A DNA stretch of 16,751 nt from an uncultured Christensenella sp. GTDB lineage: Bacteria; Bacillota; Clostridia; Christensenellales; UBA3700. The DNA is taken from contig CAJTVJ010000033.1 of the NCBI GenBank assembly GCA_910579785.1, forward strand, positions 1 to 16,751, read 5' to 3'. The stretch's first letter is position 1; each line of letters starts with the position of its first letter. A model generated the notes under the pieces. The model ran no database searches, had not been told where the DNA came from, and worked only from the letters and a program-made list of their open reading frames with translations. A program made the position numbers and the translations under genes. This document shows positions 7,752-15,872 of the stretch, piece by piece.

Positions 7752-7826
7752 GTCATTTCGAGCGTAGTCGAGAAATCTCAACGAATTAAAAAATATAAAA
7801 TGATGAGATTTTAAACTTCATTGTCA
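7752..7826. repeat. Dispersed palindromic repeat, divergent subfamily pair
   Basis: The plus unit at 7752-7783 begins GTCATTTCGAGCGTAGTCG and lacks the CC/GG inner pairs, having a TCGA...TCGA core instead. A poorly preserved minus half follows at about 7802-7826 (GATGAGATTT...TTGTCAC). Confidence 0.6.
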
Positions 7827-7833
7827 CATAACA

Positions 7834-7872
7834 AAAATGCCCTGCTGTCAACAACAATGTAGTCAGCAGAGC
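7834..7872 (-). terminator. Terminator of the acyl-CoA synthetase gene, possibly bidirectional
   Basis: On the minus strand GCTCTGCTG (7872-7864) pairs with CAGCAGGGC (7847-7839), nine pairs including one wobble. It runs into ATTTTT and lies 24 bases beyond the stop of the synthetase. In plus orientation the stem is followed by TTTT, so it may also stop rightward transcripts. The loop is long (16 bases). Confidence 0.75.
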
Positions 7873-7896
7873 TTTTATATAATCGTTTTTTATTCC

Positions 7897-9549
7897 TTAA
7901 TTGACGTTGTTGCCAAAACGCTTGATTTTTCTTGTCGTGGTCTTTTCCAATGCGCATTCAAGCACTTCATAGTTGCTGATATGCTTATATCCCGGCATCT
8001 TTTCATTTATATCATTTATGATGAGTCCAATGTGCATTTTTACTTCACTCCAACTCGGTACTCTGCCAAGTTGTTTTTTTATAGCGTCAAGATTTGGGAA
8101 AATCTTTGCCTTTACCTCTGTCTTGCCTCTATCCTGCGTGGCAACGACCAAAGCGTCCTCGACTTCCGGAAAGTTGTAAAGTTTTGCTTCAAGCTCTTCG
8201 GGATAGATATTCTTACCGTTCTCGGTGACGATTACGTTCTTGCTTCTGCCTGTGATATACAGCGCGCCGTCCGGGTCCATTCTCCCCAAATCGCCGGTAT
8301 GAAACCATCCGCCTTCAAATACTCTTTCCGTCGCCTCTTGGTCTTTAAAATATCCAAGCATGATATTGTCGCCCTTTGCAAGTATCTCGCCCACGCCCTC
8401 GTCATTAGGATTATCGATTTTGAGACTGACGCCCGGTATTGCTCTTCCGGTAGACTTGGCATTGAAATAGAAATCGCTGTTGCCTGCCAAAAGCGGCGAG
8501 CATTCTGTAAGTCCATATCCTTGCAATACTTTCATTCCCAATGCGCCGAAATTCTCAACTATGGCAGAATCGAGGTCTGCCGCGCCGACGATAAATAGAC
8601 GTACTTTGCCGCCCAACGACGCCTGCACCTTTGACGATATTGCCCATCTTACCAACTTAGGCAACTTGCCTATCGCCTCGGCGAAAGTGTACTTTTCAAA
8701 CAAATGCTTATATTTAACAGGACACTTCTCTTTGACAGACTGACATATCTTCTTGTCAATCATCTTTAAAAGAGCCGGCACTACTACCAAAATCGACGGC
8801 GAATATTCTGTGATATTCTTCGTGACTTTAAGCAAGGAGTCTGCATACGTGATACAGGAGCCGCGCGACAGCATGAGTATACAATTAAGCGTACACTCAT
8901 AAGTGTGATGCAACGGCAGAATAGAAAGCGTGACGTCGCTCTTCTTTATGTTGACCACACTAAGCGTATATTGTATGTCGGCAAGAAGATTGTTTTGCGA
9001 CAGACACACACCCTTTGCGCTCCCCGTCGTACCCGACGTGAAGATGAGGACGTTCATTTCGTCTTTGGATATTTCGATTTGCTGTATCTCTTTTTCGCAA
9101 TCGCAAGGAATTAGAGAATACTCCCTGTCTATCATATCAAAAGAATATGACTTGTAGGTGTTGGTTGTCTCAAAAGCGATTCCTGAAATTATCTTTTCGT
9201 CTCCGCACACTGCGTCAACTTTGGCATACTGCATAAAGTTGTCGATATCCTCTACGCTCAACTCCTTGTCAAGAGGCACGACAATTCCTACGCTTGCCGC
9301 GGCAAGATATGAGAGCGCCCATTGAAAACAGTTGTGTCCAACTACGGCAATATATTTGCCTTTCAGCCCCTGAGAAATGAAATAACCGCAGAGATTATAG
9401 AATCTTTGTCTCAATTCTTTATAAGTAATCTTTCGGTATCCCTCGCCGTCTCTCAATAAAAATGCTGCGCGCGAAGAATATTTCTTTGCCGACAGATCAA
9501 TTAGCTGTCTAAAACTTTTAAGTCTATCTACATCATACATATCTTTCAT
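7897..9549 (-). CDS. AMP-forming acyl-CoA synthetase (long-chain fatty acid CoA ligase type)
   Basis: Activates a carboxylic acid, probably a fatty acid, to its acyl-CoA through an acyl-adenylate. In the 550-residue form the ANL-superfamily motifs are the P-loop TSGTTGSAKG at 171-180, QGYGLTECSP at about 343-352, HTGDLGR at 417-423, YITGRSKN hinge at about 431-438, and C-terminal TTTRKIKR whose Lys541 is the expected adenylation lysine. An upstream ATG at 9570 would add seven residues but has no ribosome-binding site. ATG at 9549 is preceded by GGTGA with 7-base spacing and is chosen. No signal or membrane segment is seen, so it is cytoplasmic or peripheral. The divergent TetR-type gene and the palindrome on its -35 box suggest control by an acyl effector. 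The exact chain length cannot be read from the sequence. Confidence 0.92.
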   Translation of the reverse strand: MKDMYDVDRLKSFRQLIDLSAKKYSSRAAFLLRDGEGYRKITYKELRQRFYNLCGYFISQGLKGKYIAVVGHNCFQWALSYLAAASVGIVVPLDKELSVEDIDNFMQYAKVDAVCGDEKIISGIAFETTNTYKSYSFDMIDREYSLIPCDCEKEIQQIEISKDEMNVLIFTSGTTGSAKGVCLSQNNLLADIQYTLSVVNIKKSDVTLSILPLHHTYECTLNCILMLSRGSCITYADSLLKVTKNITEYSPSILVVVPALLKMIDKKICQSVKEKCPVKYKHLFEKYTFAEAIGKLPKLVRWAISSKVQASLGGKVRLFIVGAADLDSAIVENFGALGMKVLQGYGLTECSPLLAGNSDFYFNAKSTGRAIPGVSLKIDNPNDEGVGEILAKGDNIMLGYFKDQEATERVFEGGWFHTGDLGRMDPDGALYITGRSKNVIVTENGKNIYPEELEAKLYNFPEVEDALVVATQDRGKTEVKAKIFPNLDAIKKQLGRVPSWSEVKMHIGLIINDINEKMPGYKHISNYEVLECALEKTTTRKIKRFGNNVN

Positions 9550-9586
9550 TTTATATTCACCAATACGCATAAAAATTCATAATATA

Positions 9587-9615
9587 TTGACATTTTTAAA
9601 TACGTCTGCTAATAT
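9587..9615 (+). promoter_or_regulatory. Candidate promoter for the TetR-type gene
   Basis: Perfect TTGACA at 9587-9592 followed after 17 bases by TAATAT (9610-9615, 4/6). If used, the transcript would start near 9622 and pass through both palindromes, and its -10 would overlap the -10 of the opposing synthetase promoter. A competing choice is TTGTTG (9628-9633) with TATTAT (9650-9655). Confidence 0.3.
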
Positions 9616-9642
9616 TATATAGACATATTGTTGAAAAATCAA
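9614..9642 (-). promoter_or_regulatory. Predicted promoter of the acyl-CoA synthetase
   Basis: On the minus strand TTGATT (9642-9637) and a perfect TATAAT (9619-9614) are separated by exactly 17 bases, about 58 bases upstream of the start at 9549. The -35 lies wholly inside the palindrome at 9628-9645. Confidence 0.7.
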
Positions 9643-9645
9643 CAA
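9628..9645. promoter_or_regulatory. Predicted TetR-type operator 1
   Basis: TTGTTGA-AAAA-TCAACAA: perfect 7-bp arms with a 4-base spacer. It covers the -35 box of the synthetase promoter, so binding should block that promoter. Size and symmetry fit a TetR-family dimer site. Confidence 0.7.
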
Positions 9646-9690
9646 ACAGTATTATTGCATATGTATCTTTATTATTATGCCCAATAATCA

Positions 9691-9708
9691 TTGTTGGCAA
9701 ACCAACAA
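9691..9708. promoter_or_regulatory. Predicted TetR-type operator 2
   Basis: TTGTTGG-CAAA-CCAACAA: the same TTGTTG/CAACAA arms and 4-base spacer as operator 1, centred 63 bp away and about 50 bases before the regulator's ATG. It probably serves autoregulation or cooperative binding with operator 1. Confidence 0.7.
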
Positions 9709-9759
9709 AATATGGAAAAGTGTTGTGTAAAATTTTTGCAAGAAAGAGGTAAATGAATC

Positions 9760-10317
9760 ATGCAGGAAACACGCAGAGTGCGTATGACAAAAAAATTGAT
9801 AAAGGAAGCCTACGTAGAATTATTGGAGACCAATCCTGACAAGCGGCTTTCTATCACCGACATATGCAAATGCGCCGACATCAATCGTTCGACGTTCTAT
9901 ATGCACTATGAAGACGTCAACCAACTGATAAAAGAAATTGAGGACGACGTACTCGCGCAAATCCCCTATATACCCGATATCAACTCCACGTCAAGCGATA
10001 GCGAATTTGTAACGTTGTTGGAAAAAACCTTTGAATACGTCAAGATGCACAAGACGATTTTTTTGACACTTATAGCAAAATTGGACAACAACCGCTTTAA
10101 AAAACGCATCATCTCAACGGTGTTGGAAGGATATAAAAAATTTCCTTTAAACAACGACGGAATACTATCAAAATACAGTTATCTCTTTTGTATCAACGGC
10201 ATTATAGGACTGCTGATAGAATGGATAAACGACGACTTCCCGATATCCAGCAAGGCGCTTGCCGACTTTGCTTTGCAGATGTCTTACAGAGCGACAGACT
10301 TAAACAAAATCAATTAA
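9760..10317 (+). CDS. TetR/AcrR-family transcriptional regulator
   Basis: A 185-residue one-component regulator. The N-terminal DNA-binding domain covers residues about 5-60: helix 2 is in SITDICKCAD (31-40), and the turn and recognition helix are in INRSTFYMHYEDVNQL (41-56), the family's TFYxHF-like signature. Residues about 75-185 are an all-helical, divergent ligand-binding and dimerisation domain whose effector cannot be read off. The start is supported by AAAGAGGT nine bases upstream. It is divergent from the acyl-CoA synthetase, and the 210-bp gap carries two matching palindromes. The likely role is a repressor of that synthetase and of itself, released by a fatty acid or acyl-CoA. This is inference from context, analogous to FadR-type TetR regulators of Gram-positives. 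A terminator follows four bases after the stop. Confidence 0.9.
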   Translation: MQETRRVRMTKKLIKEAYVELLETNPDKRLSITDICKCADINRSTFYMHYEDVNQLIKEIEDDVLAQIPYIPDINSTSSDSEFVTLLEKTFEYVKMHKTIFLTLIAKLDNNRFKKRIISTVLEGYKKFPLNNDGILSKYSYLFCINGIIGLLIEWINDDFPISSKALADFALQMSYRATDLNKIN

Positions 10318-10320
10318 AGG

Positions 10321-10345
10321 AGCGGGCTGACGCCCGCTTTTCTTT
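10321..10345 (+). terminator. Intrinsic terminator of the TetR-type gene
   Basis: AGCGGGC-TGAC-GCCCGCT, a perfect 7-bp GC-rich stem with a 4-base loop, followed by TTTCTTT. It lies in the 26-base gap between the convergent stop codons of the regulator and the DUF2804 gene. It lacks a good T-run in the minus direction. Confidence 0.88.
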
Positions 10346-11381
10346 ACCATTTATTATGAACTTTTTCGGCAAATCCCAACTCGCCGTCAAGCTGAATAAT
10401 TTGCCCGTCGTCAAGTACACATTTGCCGTATAATCTTCCGAATACCTGATGAGGTATCATGCACATCACTTTCAAATCCAAAGGCGACTGCCTGTCAATT
10501 ATGGGTTTGAATACGCAATCTACCCTACCGTCGTCCGTGATTATCTTCCAATCTTCCATAAATCTCGGTTTGCCGTCTTCTTCGCCTGCAATAATAAACT
10601 TGCTTCTGCCGACTTTATGCGCCCTTCCGTCATAAAACAGCATGTCCTCGCTTGCCGCCCGGGTATTGCCAAAGCCGTATCCCAAATTCCATCCAAAGGT
10701 CTTTCCGTCCTTTAATATCGAATGAAGCGAGGACCAATACCACGTGTTGTCATACGTCCACACGCCTCTGCCCCAATCAAGGGTGGCAAGCGAATCTTTT
10801 TTGTCAAATGTCTTGACTTCTTCGCCAAGCGAAAACCACCCTTCGGCTCGCATGCAGTTTATCTTTTGATTGAGATAGAAATACCCCTTTTTGTCAAAAG
10901 GCGTGGCAATAACCATACTCTCTTTTGGCACGTCGTCAATGACGATATCCCATTTTATATCCATTCCCTTTTTATCGGCATTCGGATATACGCCGACAAG
11001 CCGTCTCGTCATGCCGTCGTTTGCAAAACTCATTTTTACTTTGCCGTTTTGCCATTGACAATCGCCGACCGTTGACGTCCTCGGCATATTTAATTTGCCC
11101 ATAGGAAAGAAAAATACAGAACTGTTGGTAAGTTGATCGGGCTTAACGAAGTCCATCACGCTTATGCTCAATCCTCCGACGTAACCCATATCGGCAATGG
11201 TCAGACAAAGCGCATAATTATCATTTGATATATAGTAATAATCCCATTCTTTTATACGGCTTTTTCTGGCCGTTATCGCATCTTTGTTGTACTCATAAAG
11301 CATGCTTTTGCAATATCCCGGCTGAATTAAGTTGCCGTCATTGCCAAGTAAAAGCGTAGGTTTTGTAATTTGATTTTGCAT
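10344..11381 (-). CDS. DUF2804 family protein
   Basis: A 345-residue protein matching the uncharacterised DUF2804 family along its length. The N-terminus has the family's GNLxxPGY...LxEYN...RIKEWDYYYISND pattern (residues about 14-54). This is followed by LTIADMGYVGGLSISVMDF and a Trp/Gly-rich C-terminal half (DWGRGVWTYDNTWYWSSLHS, FGWNLGYGFG). No signal peptide or membrane segment is seen. Members look like beta-rich cytoplasmic proteins related to lipocalin-like or DUF2804/AttH-type folds, but no activity is established. The start has GGGGGA eight bases upstream. It is monocistronic and convergent with the TetR-type gene. Nearness to the acyl-CoA synthetase hints at lipid metabolism, but only weakly. 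Confidence 0.85.
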   Translation of the reverse strand: MQNQITKPTLLLGNDGNLIQPGYCKSMLYEYNKDAITARKSRIKEWDYYYISNDNYALCLTIADMGYVGGLSISVMDFVKPDQLTNSSVFFFPMGKLNMPRTSTVGDCQWQNGKVKMSFANDGMTRRLVGVYPNADKKGMDIKWDIVIDDVPKESMVIATPFDKKGYFYLNQKINCMRAEGWFSLGEEVKTFDKKDSLATLDWGRGVWTYDNTWYWSSLHSILKDGKTFGWNLGYGFGNTRAASEDMLFYDGRAHKVGRSKFIIAGEEDGKPRFMEDWKIITDDGRVDCVFKPIIDRQSPLDLKVMCMIPHQVFGRLYGKCVLDDGQIIQLDGELGFAEKVHNKW

Positions 11382-11399
11382 AATTTTATCCCCCTTATT

Positions 11400-11428
11400 A
11401 TCTTAACACATAAATGCGCGGATAACAA
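11400..11428 (-). promoter_or_regulatory. Predicted promoter of the DUF2804 gene
   Basis: On the minus strand TTGTTA (11428-11423) and TAAGAT (11405-11400) are 17 bases apart, close to the ribosome-binding site, which gives a leader of only about 12-15 bases. Both boxes are 4/6 matches, so the call is moderate. Confidence 0.4.
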
Positions 11429-11560
11429 AAGGGATATCATTTTTTATTTAATGCTTGATTTGAAAGTTTGCTCTATTGACATTATAAATAAAAGACGCGA
11501 TTACTAAGGATATGTAGCATTGAGAATACTCAAAGCTTGTGAAGTTGTAAGCAATAGTGG

Positions 11561-11588
11561 GTCATTTCGACCAACGCAAATAAGACTT
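11561..11588 (+). repeat. Dispersed palindromic repeat, truncated unit
   Basis: GTCATTTCGACCAACGCAAA matches the 5' half of the repeat family. The 3' half (GGAGAAATCTC) is lost and the copy ends three bases from the lipoprotein stop codon. A 5-bp TTGAG-AATA-CTCAA hairpin lies just left of it, but no clear terminator is seen for the lipoprotein gene. Confidence 0.6.
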
Positions 11589-11591
11589 CCC

Positions 11592-14500
11592 TTATTCCTC
11601 AACTTCCGCCGCATTTATTACGTATCCGTATTCAACGTTTAGGTTGTCAGGATTAAAATTGTTATTCCATCCGCTTGGCTTAGAGCCGTGAGTCGTCTTT
11701 ATTGTCAAGTTACTGCATCCCTTAAAGGCATTCTCCTCGACGCTTGTGACTGTCGACGGAATTATCAACGTCTTTATAGCAGTGTTGCCTGCAAATGCGT
11801 TGGCGCCGACTGCCGTCACCGTATAAACTCTTTCGTTGTACGTTATAGTCTCCGGCAAAGTATATGTCTCTACGTTGAGTATCGTATTGCTTGAAGATAC
11901 GATCTTTGCAGTTCCGTCGTTATACAGTATATATTGGAAGTTGGTCTGTCTGCCCGTCGAGCTTGCCGTATCCGTGTAAAGACCCGCTACGTTGTAATGT
12001 ACGGTATGTCTGTTGGGGTTGACAAGCGTGCCTGCAATGCCTTTAAGGTCAGTCAAATCTCCGATATCGCCAAGTCCCAGCTTGACGTCCCAAAGCGGAT
12101 TGTAGCCGCTGCTGCCCAAGATATATATCGGAGCTTTCTCAACGCCGCAGTATATCGTCAGATTGTCAATGCCTATGAATACCAACATACCGATGGTTTT
12201 GACTGACGCAGGGATATATATCTCTTTAAGCGCCAACGCGCCTAAGAAGGCGTAATCTCCAATCTCTTCAAGAGTGGACGGCAAGGTCACTTTTGAGAGC
12301 ATTGCGTCCATATAGAACACCTTGCTGCCAATCTTTTTAAGTCCGTCGTTGAGCGTTACGGTATTGAGCAACATCATATTTGCAAACAACTCGTCGCCAA
12401 GTTCAGTGACGGTATACGTCACGTCTTTAAATACGACGTTGCTCGGTACGTCTACGCTTGTGACCGAAGTACTGCCGTTGTATTCAACGGCAATAGCTGT
12501 GCCGTCAGACATAAAGATATAGCTGTACGCGCCCACTCTGTCCATATCGACAACGCCCCAATACAAAGTCCTCTCGCCTTCCTGACCTTTGCGGTTGGAA
12601 TTCCAATAAATACCCCAGCCGCTTGGTATGTTGCTGCCCAATGCAGGCTGCTCTCTCTGTATGAAGATCTTGGCAGTCACGCCGCTAAACGCGTAGTTGC
12701 CGACTTTTTCTATCGTCTTTGGAATAAATACGCTAGACACGTTTTCGCATCCCTCAAATGCGGATACCGCAATTCTCGTGATATTGTAGGTATTGGTCTC
12801 ATATCCTATCGTATATACGTCGCGCTGTATTCCCGTCTTATCGTCGGTCTCAACCGTCGAGGTAAAAAATGCCTTCTTGTGTTCTAATGCGTCTTCAATA
12901 TAAGCCTTCGCAGTATTGTTGCTTATCATCTTATCTACTATCGCATAGTTGCCGTCAGAAATAAGCACGTATTGGAAGCTGCCCACCGTATAGATACCGT
13001 CAACGCCGTATGTGACAGGTCTGTTACTCTCACCTGAAGGAACAGCACTATCCCAATTCCAACGCAAATTCCATCCCGACGGAGTTGTCAACCCCTTTTT
13101 GGACTGCACGTAAATTCCGCCGCTCTCCGTCAAATTAAGACCTGAAAATACAAAATCTTCTACCTTGGAGATGGTGCCGGGGATATATACACTGCCTATT
13201 ACCGTATTGCCTTTAAACGCTTCTTTCTTGATAATGCTGACTTTTCTGCCGTTGGCGGCTATTGGGATTATCAGGTTGGATTGAGTGCCGTCATAGCCCA
13301 CTATCTCGTTGTTGCCGTTGAATTGCAGTCCCTTCATTACGGTATTGCCAAACAACATCATCGTGCCGTCGACAAAATCTTCTTCCATATTGAATACGGT
13401 ATTGCAATTCGGATCTCTGTACCAAGAGTCAAAGTCATAACCGTCTCTTGATATGGTCGTCGTGATTTTGCTGCCGTATCCCATCTCTACCGTCGAAATA
13501 AATTCATACGTCGCAAGATTGAAATACGACACCTTGTAATATCTCAAAATATTGCTATACAGAGCATTTACAACACTCTCGCCTTCGACGTAAGAATGTA
13601 CTCCGTCCCATTTGATAAACTCATAATCGTACTGCACGTCGGAATTCTTTGTCGGGTCAACGTCTGGTATAGGCGATGCCGAGCCGTATTCAACTAAATA
13701 CTCGGCATATACTCTATCGCCGTTCATAAACGACACTTTATAAGACCTTATTGCCGTATCATAGATTGCATATACTTCGATATTCGCCTCTATCTTTGTG
13801 AGGTCTTTGCTCCACTGCGCAAAGAAATAATCGAATTTAGGAGAAGACGACTTTATCGCCACAGGAGCAAGCCCGTCTGCAATCACGTCGGTGCCGTAAT
13901 CTACCGTTATCTCCGCCAAAATCTCGCTTGCGCCCTCTTCGTTGAAGAATTTAACGGTATATCTCTGTATCGTTCTCAAATATATCGCCGTATACGTCAC
14001 TTCGCCCTCGACTGTCGCCAAATCAGGATCCACACCGTCAAAGTCGCTTGCGCTGTCAAGCGTATCTATATCGGACAATGACCAACCGAGCAATGAATAG
14101 TCCCATTGAACTGTGTCGTTTCTGAATATATTTTCGATAGGAGCCGTAGGACATTTGCCGTACTCGACTTCTTGACTCTTGACGATCGCGCCGTTGTTGA
14201 TAAACGTGACGATATACTTTCTCAACGTCTCCTTATATATCGCATTGACTTCCATATCTCTCGATATGTACCCAAGATACTTATCCCAATCGATAAACGT
14301 AAAGTCAAACTGCGCAGTAGACGTCTTTGCCACGTCCGACGGTATCTCATCGGTCTCTTCTAGATTTGTGCCGTAAGATATTCCTTCGACTTGCTTTTTA
14401 AGTCCGTGACCGTAGTTGAAAGTAACCGTATATGTTCTCTCTATCTCTTGATATATCGCATAGACCGCAAAATCTTTGCTTACGCTCTTTAAACTCTCCT

Positions 14501-15806
14501 CGTCTGTCCATCCGACAAATTCATACTCAAATTTATCGTTGGATTCACGCGTAGGCTCAACTCCTCCGTATACCGACGGCTGCGACGCCTCAACCTTCTG
14601 GACGTCAAGCACTTCGCCGTCCCAATTTATATACTGCACCGTATAAGTATGAGCCTTTTTATCAAACAACGCATTGACGTTAATATCTTCGACAATGCTG
14701 TCAAAAGTCTTATCCCAACCTATAAATTCATATGTAAAGCCGTCGTTGGTCACCTTAACGGGCTGAGTCGGAGCTTGCGCCGACATACCGTAAGGCACGC
14801 TGACAGATTTGATACATTCGTCGTCGACAAAGAATTTGACTTCATAGCTTCTTGTCTGCTCCACGTACTTAGCATTGACGACGGTATTTTGCTTGATGTT
14901 GTCATAAGTATTATCCCAACCTACGAATACAAAATCGTATTGAGGCGTAGACTCTCTTGCAACTTCTCTGTCCGTCGGCGCAACCGCGCTTTCGCCGTAT
15001 GCGACGTTGCGCGTCACGCTCTTGCCGTCGCCGAAGTTGAACACGACGTCAAATCTCTTGATATTTTCTTGGAATATAGCGTGCACGTCAGTATCTGCTG
15101 TGATATTCTTGCTGTTGCCTTCCCAACCTTTAAAGACGTAATCATATTTATCTGTGGACGGTTTTTTCGGCTCTGCAAGCAGCGACAAATCGGCGTCTTG
15201 TCCATACTTGACCTTATCTGTATATACCAATTTGCCATCGACGTAGTAATTGAAATCAAAAGTTCTGAGTTCGCTGTCGTAAATGGGGGTCGCAAGATAA
15301 TACGTCTCCGTCAAATCGCTTGTATCGCAATCCCATTCTTTAAAAGTATATGTATACATCTCGTCGTCGGGTCTCTTTGCAGGCACAAGTATGCTCATGT
15401 CCTTTGCCAATTCATCGTCCGTACGCTCGTATTCCCTCTCCAAGAGTATCGCTCCGTTGTAGTTGCGAAAAGATACCACAATTCTGTTGACTATCTCCAA
15501 CCAATATGCATATACGCTGACGTTGTCGCCCGACTTAATAATACTTTCTACGTTTTCGCTCGCAACTTCCTGCTGCCAAGTGCCTTTATCTAGATACCAG
15601 CCTTTAAATACGTAGCCCTCTCTGACAGGTTGATTTTCAAAAATCTTTTTGACCTGCTCTATATTGCCTGCTGTCGCATACTGTTCGTCTCCGCTGACAA
15701 AAGTCACCGACATATCTTCCTTATCTACGTTCTTACAAGCGGCAAATGCAGCTATCGCCACTGCCAAAATCAATAAAATTAAGATAAACTTGCTATGCCT
15801 TCTCAT
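11592..15806 (-). CDS. Large repeat lipoprotein: eleven Flg_new/InlB-B-type repeats plus BspA-like leucine-rich modules
   Basis: A 1404-residue surface protein. Residues 1-24 are a lipoprotein signal (MRRHSK, hydrophobic 7-20, lipobox AFAAC with Cys24), so it should be lipid-anchored on the outer face of the membrane. Residues about 32-824 hold eleven repeats of 66-85 residues following YxVxFxxxDGxxxxxxxVxYG...Y.F.GW......I..D..VxAxY. These resemble the Listeria-Bacteroides (Flg_new) and internalin B-repeats. From about 827 to the end are four larger units, three of them with a line like YVLISDG..AIV, BspA-type leucine-rich repeats (AFxGCxNLxxxxIPxTVxxIxxxAF) and a PSGW..W tail. Start support is AGAGGG upstream. 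Proteins of this build usually mediate adhesion; the ligand is unknown. It appears monocistronic. No sortase motif is present. Confidence 0.92.
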   Translation of the reverse strand: MRRHSKFILILLILAVAIAAFAACKNVDKEDMSVTFVSGDEQYATAGNIEQVKKIFENQPVREGYVFKGWYLDKGTWQQEVASENVESIIKSGDNVSVYAYWLEIVNRIVVSFRNYNGAILLEREYERTDDELAKDMSILVPAKRPDDEMYTYTFKEWDCDTSDLTETYYLATPIYDSELRTFDFNYYVDGKLVYTDKVKYGQDADLSLLAEPKKPSTDKYDYVFKGWEGNSKNITADTDVHAIFQENIKRFDVVFNFGDGKSVTRNVAYGESAVAPTDREVARESTPQYDFVFVGWDNTYDNIKQNTVVNAKYVEQTRSYEVKFFVDDECIKSVSVPYGMSAQAPTQPVKVTNDGFTYEFIGWDKTFDSIVEDINVNALFDKKAHTYTVQYINWDGEVLDVQKVEASQPSVYGGVEPTRESNDKFEYEFVGWTDEESLKSVSKDFAVYAIYQEIERTYTVTFNYGHGLKKQVEGISYGTNLEETDEIPSDVAKTSTAQFDFTFIDWDKYLGYISRDMEVNAIYKETLRKYIVTFINNGAIVKSQEVEYGKCPTAPIENIFRNDTVQWDYSLLGWSLSDIDTLDSASDFDGVDPDLATVEGEVTYTAIYLRTIQRYTVKFFNEEGASEILAEITVDYGTDVIADGLAPVAIKSSSPKFDYFFAQWSKDLTKIEANIEVYAIYDTAIRSYKVSFMNGDRVYAEYLVEYGSASPIPDVDPTKNSDVQYDYEFIKWDGVHSYVEGESVVNALYSNILRYYKVSYFNLATYEFISTVEMGYGSKITTTISRDGYDFDSWYRDPNCNTVFNMEEDFVDGTMMLFGNTVMKGLQFNGNNEIVGYDGTQSNLIIPIAANGRKVSIIKKEAFKGNTVIGSVYIPGTISKVEDFVFSGLNLTESGGIYVQSKKGLTTPSGWNLRWNWDSAVPSGESNRPVTYGVDGIYTVGSFQYVLISDGNYAIVDKMISNNTAKAYIEDALEHKKAFFTSTVETDDKTGIQRDVYTIGYETNTYNITRIAVSAFEGCENVSSVFIPKTIEKVGNYAFSGVTAKIFIQREQPALGSNIPSGWGIYWNSNRKGQEGERTLYWGVVDMDRVGAYSYIFMSDGTAIAVEYNGSTSVTSVDVPSNVVFKDVTYTVTELGDELFANMMLLNTVTLNDGLKKIGSKVFYMDAMLSKVTLPSTLEEIGDYAFLGALALKEIYIPASVKTIGMLVFIGIDNLTIYCGVEKAPIYILGSSGYNPLWDVKLGLGDIGDLTDLKGIAGTLVNPNRHTVHYNVAGLYTDTASSTGRQTNFQYILYNDGTAKIVSSSNTILNVETYTLPETITYNERVYTVTAVGANAFAGNTAIKTLIIPSTVTSVEENAFKGCSNLTIKTTHGSKPSGWNNNFNPDNLNVEYGYVINAAEVEE

Positions 15807-15823
15807 TTTCCCTCTTCTAAATT

Positions 15824-15848
15824 CGCATATATAAATAAAAAATATGCG
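15824..15848. other. Hairpin in the lipoprotein leader
   Basis: CGCATAT and ATATGCG (15824-15830, 15842-15848) form perfect 7-bp arms with an 11-base A-rich loop, ending seven bases from the ribosome-binding site. The right arm continues into an alternating purine-pyrimidine tract (ATATGCGCGCGTAT, 15842-15855). Confidence 0.35.
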
Positions 15849-15872
15849 CGCGTATAATTCAATTCCTCTAAC

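Noticed and set aside
5246..7826. Dispersed 31-base palindromic units considered as CRISPR repeats
   Set aside because: Spacing is irregular, orientation alternates, copies vary in length and subtype, and no cas gene is present.
7837..8598. A 253-codon plus-strand open frame
   Set aside because: It is antisense to the acyl-CoA synthetase C-terminal domain and starts inside that gene's terminator hairpin. It is Cys- and Phe-rich with no recognisable motif.
9550..9570. Upstream ATG at 9570 for the acyl-CoA synthetase
   Set aside because: There is no Shine-Dalgarno sequence before it, whereas ATG at 9549 has GGTGA at good spacing and family alignment starts after it.
14649..15593. A 314-codon plus-strand open frame
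   Set aside because: It lies wholly antisense to the lipoprotein's repeat region, whose minus-strand frame has a signal peptide and clear domains. The plus frame encodes a low-quality sequence with no family features and no ribosome-binding site.
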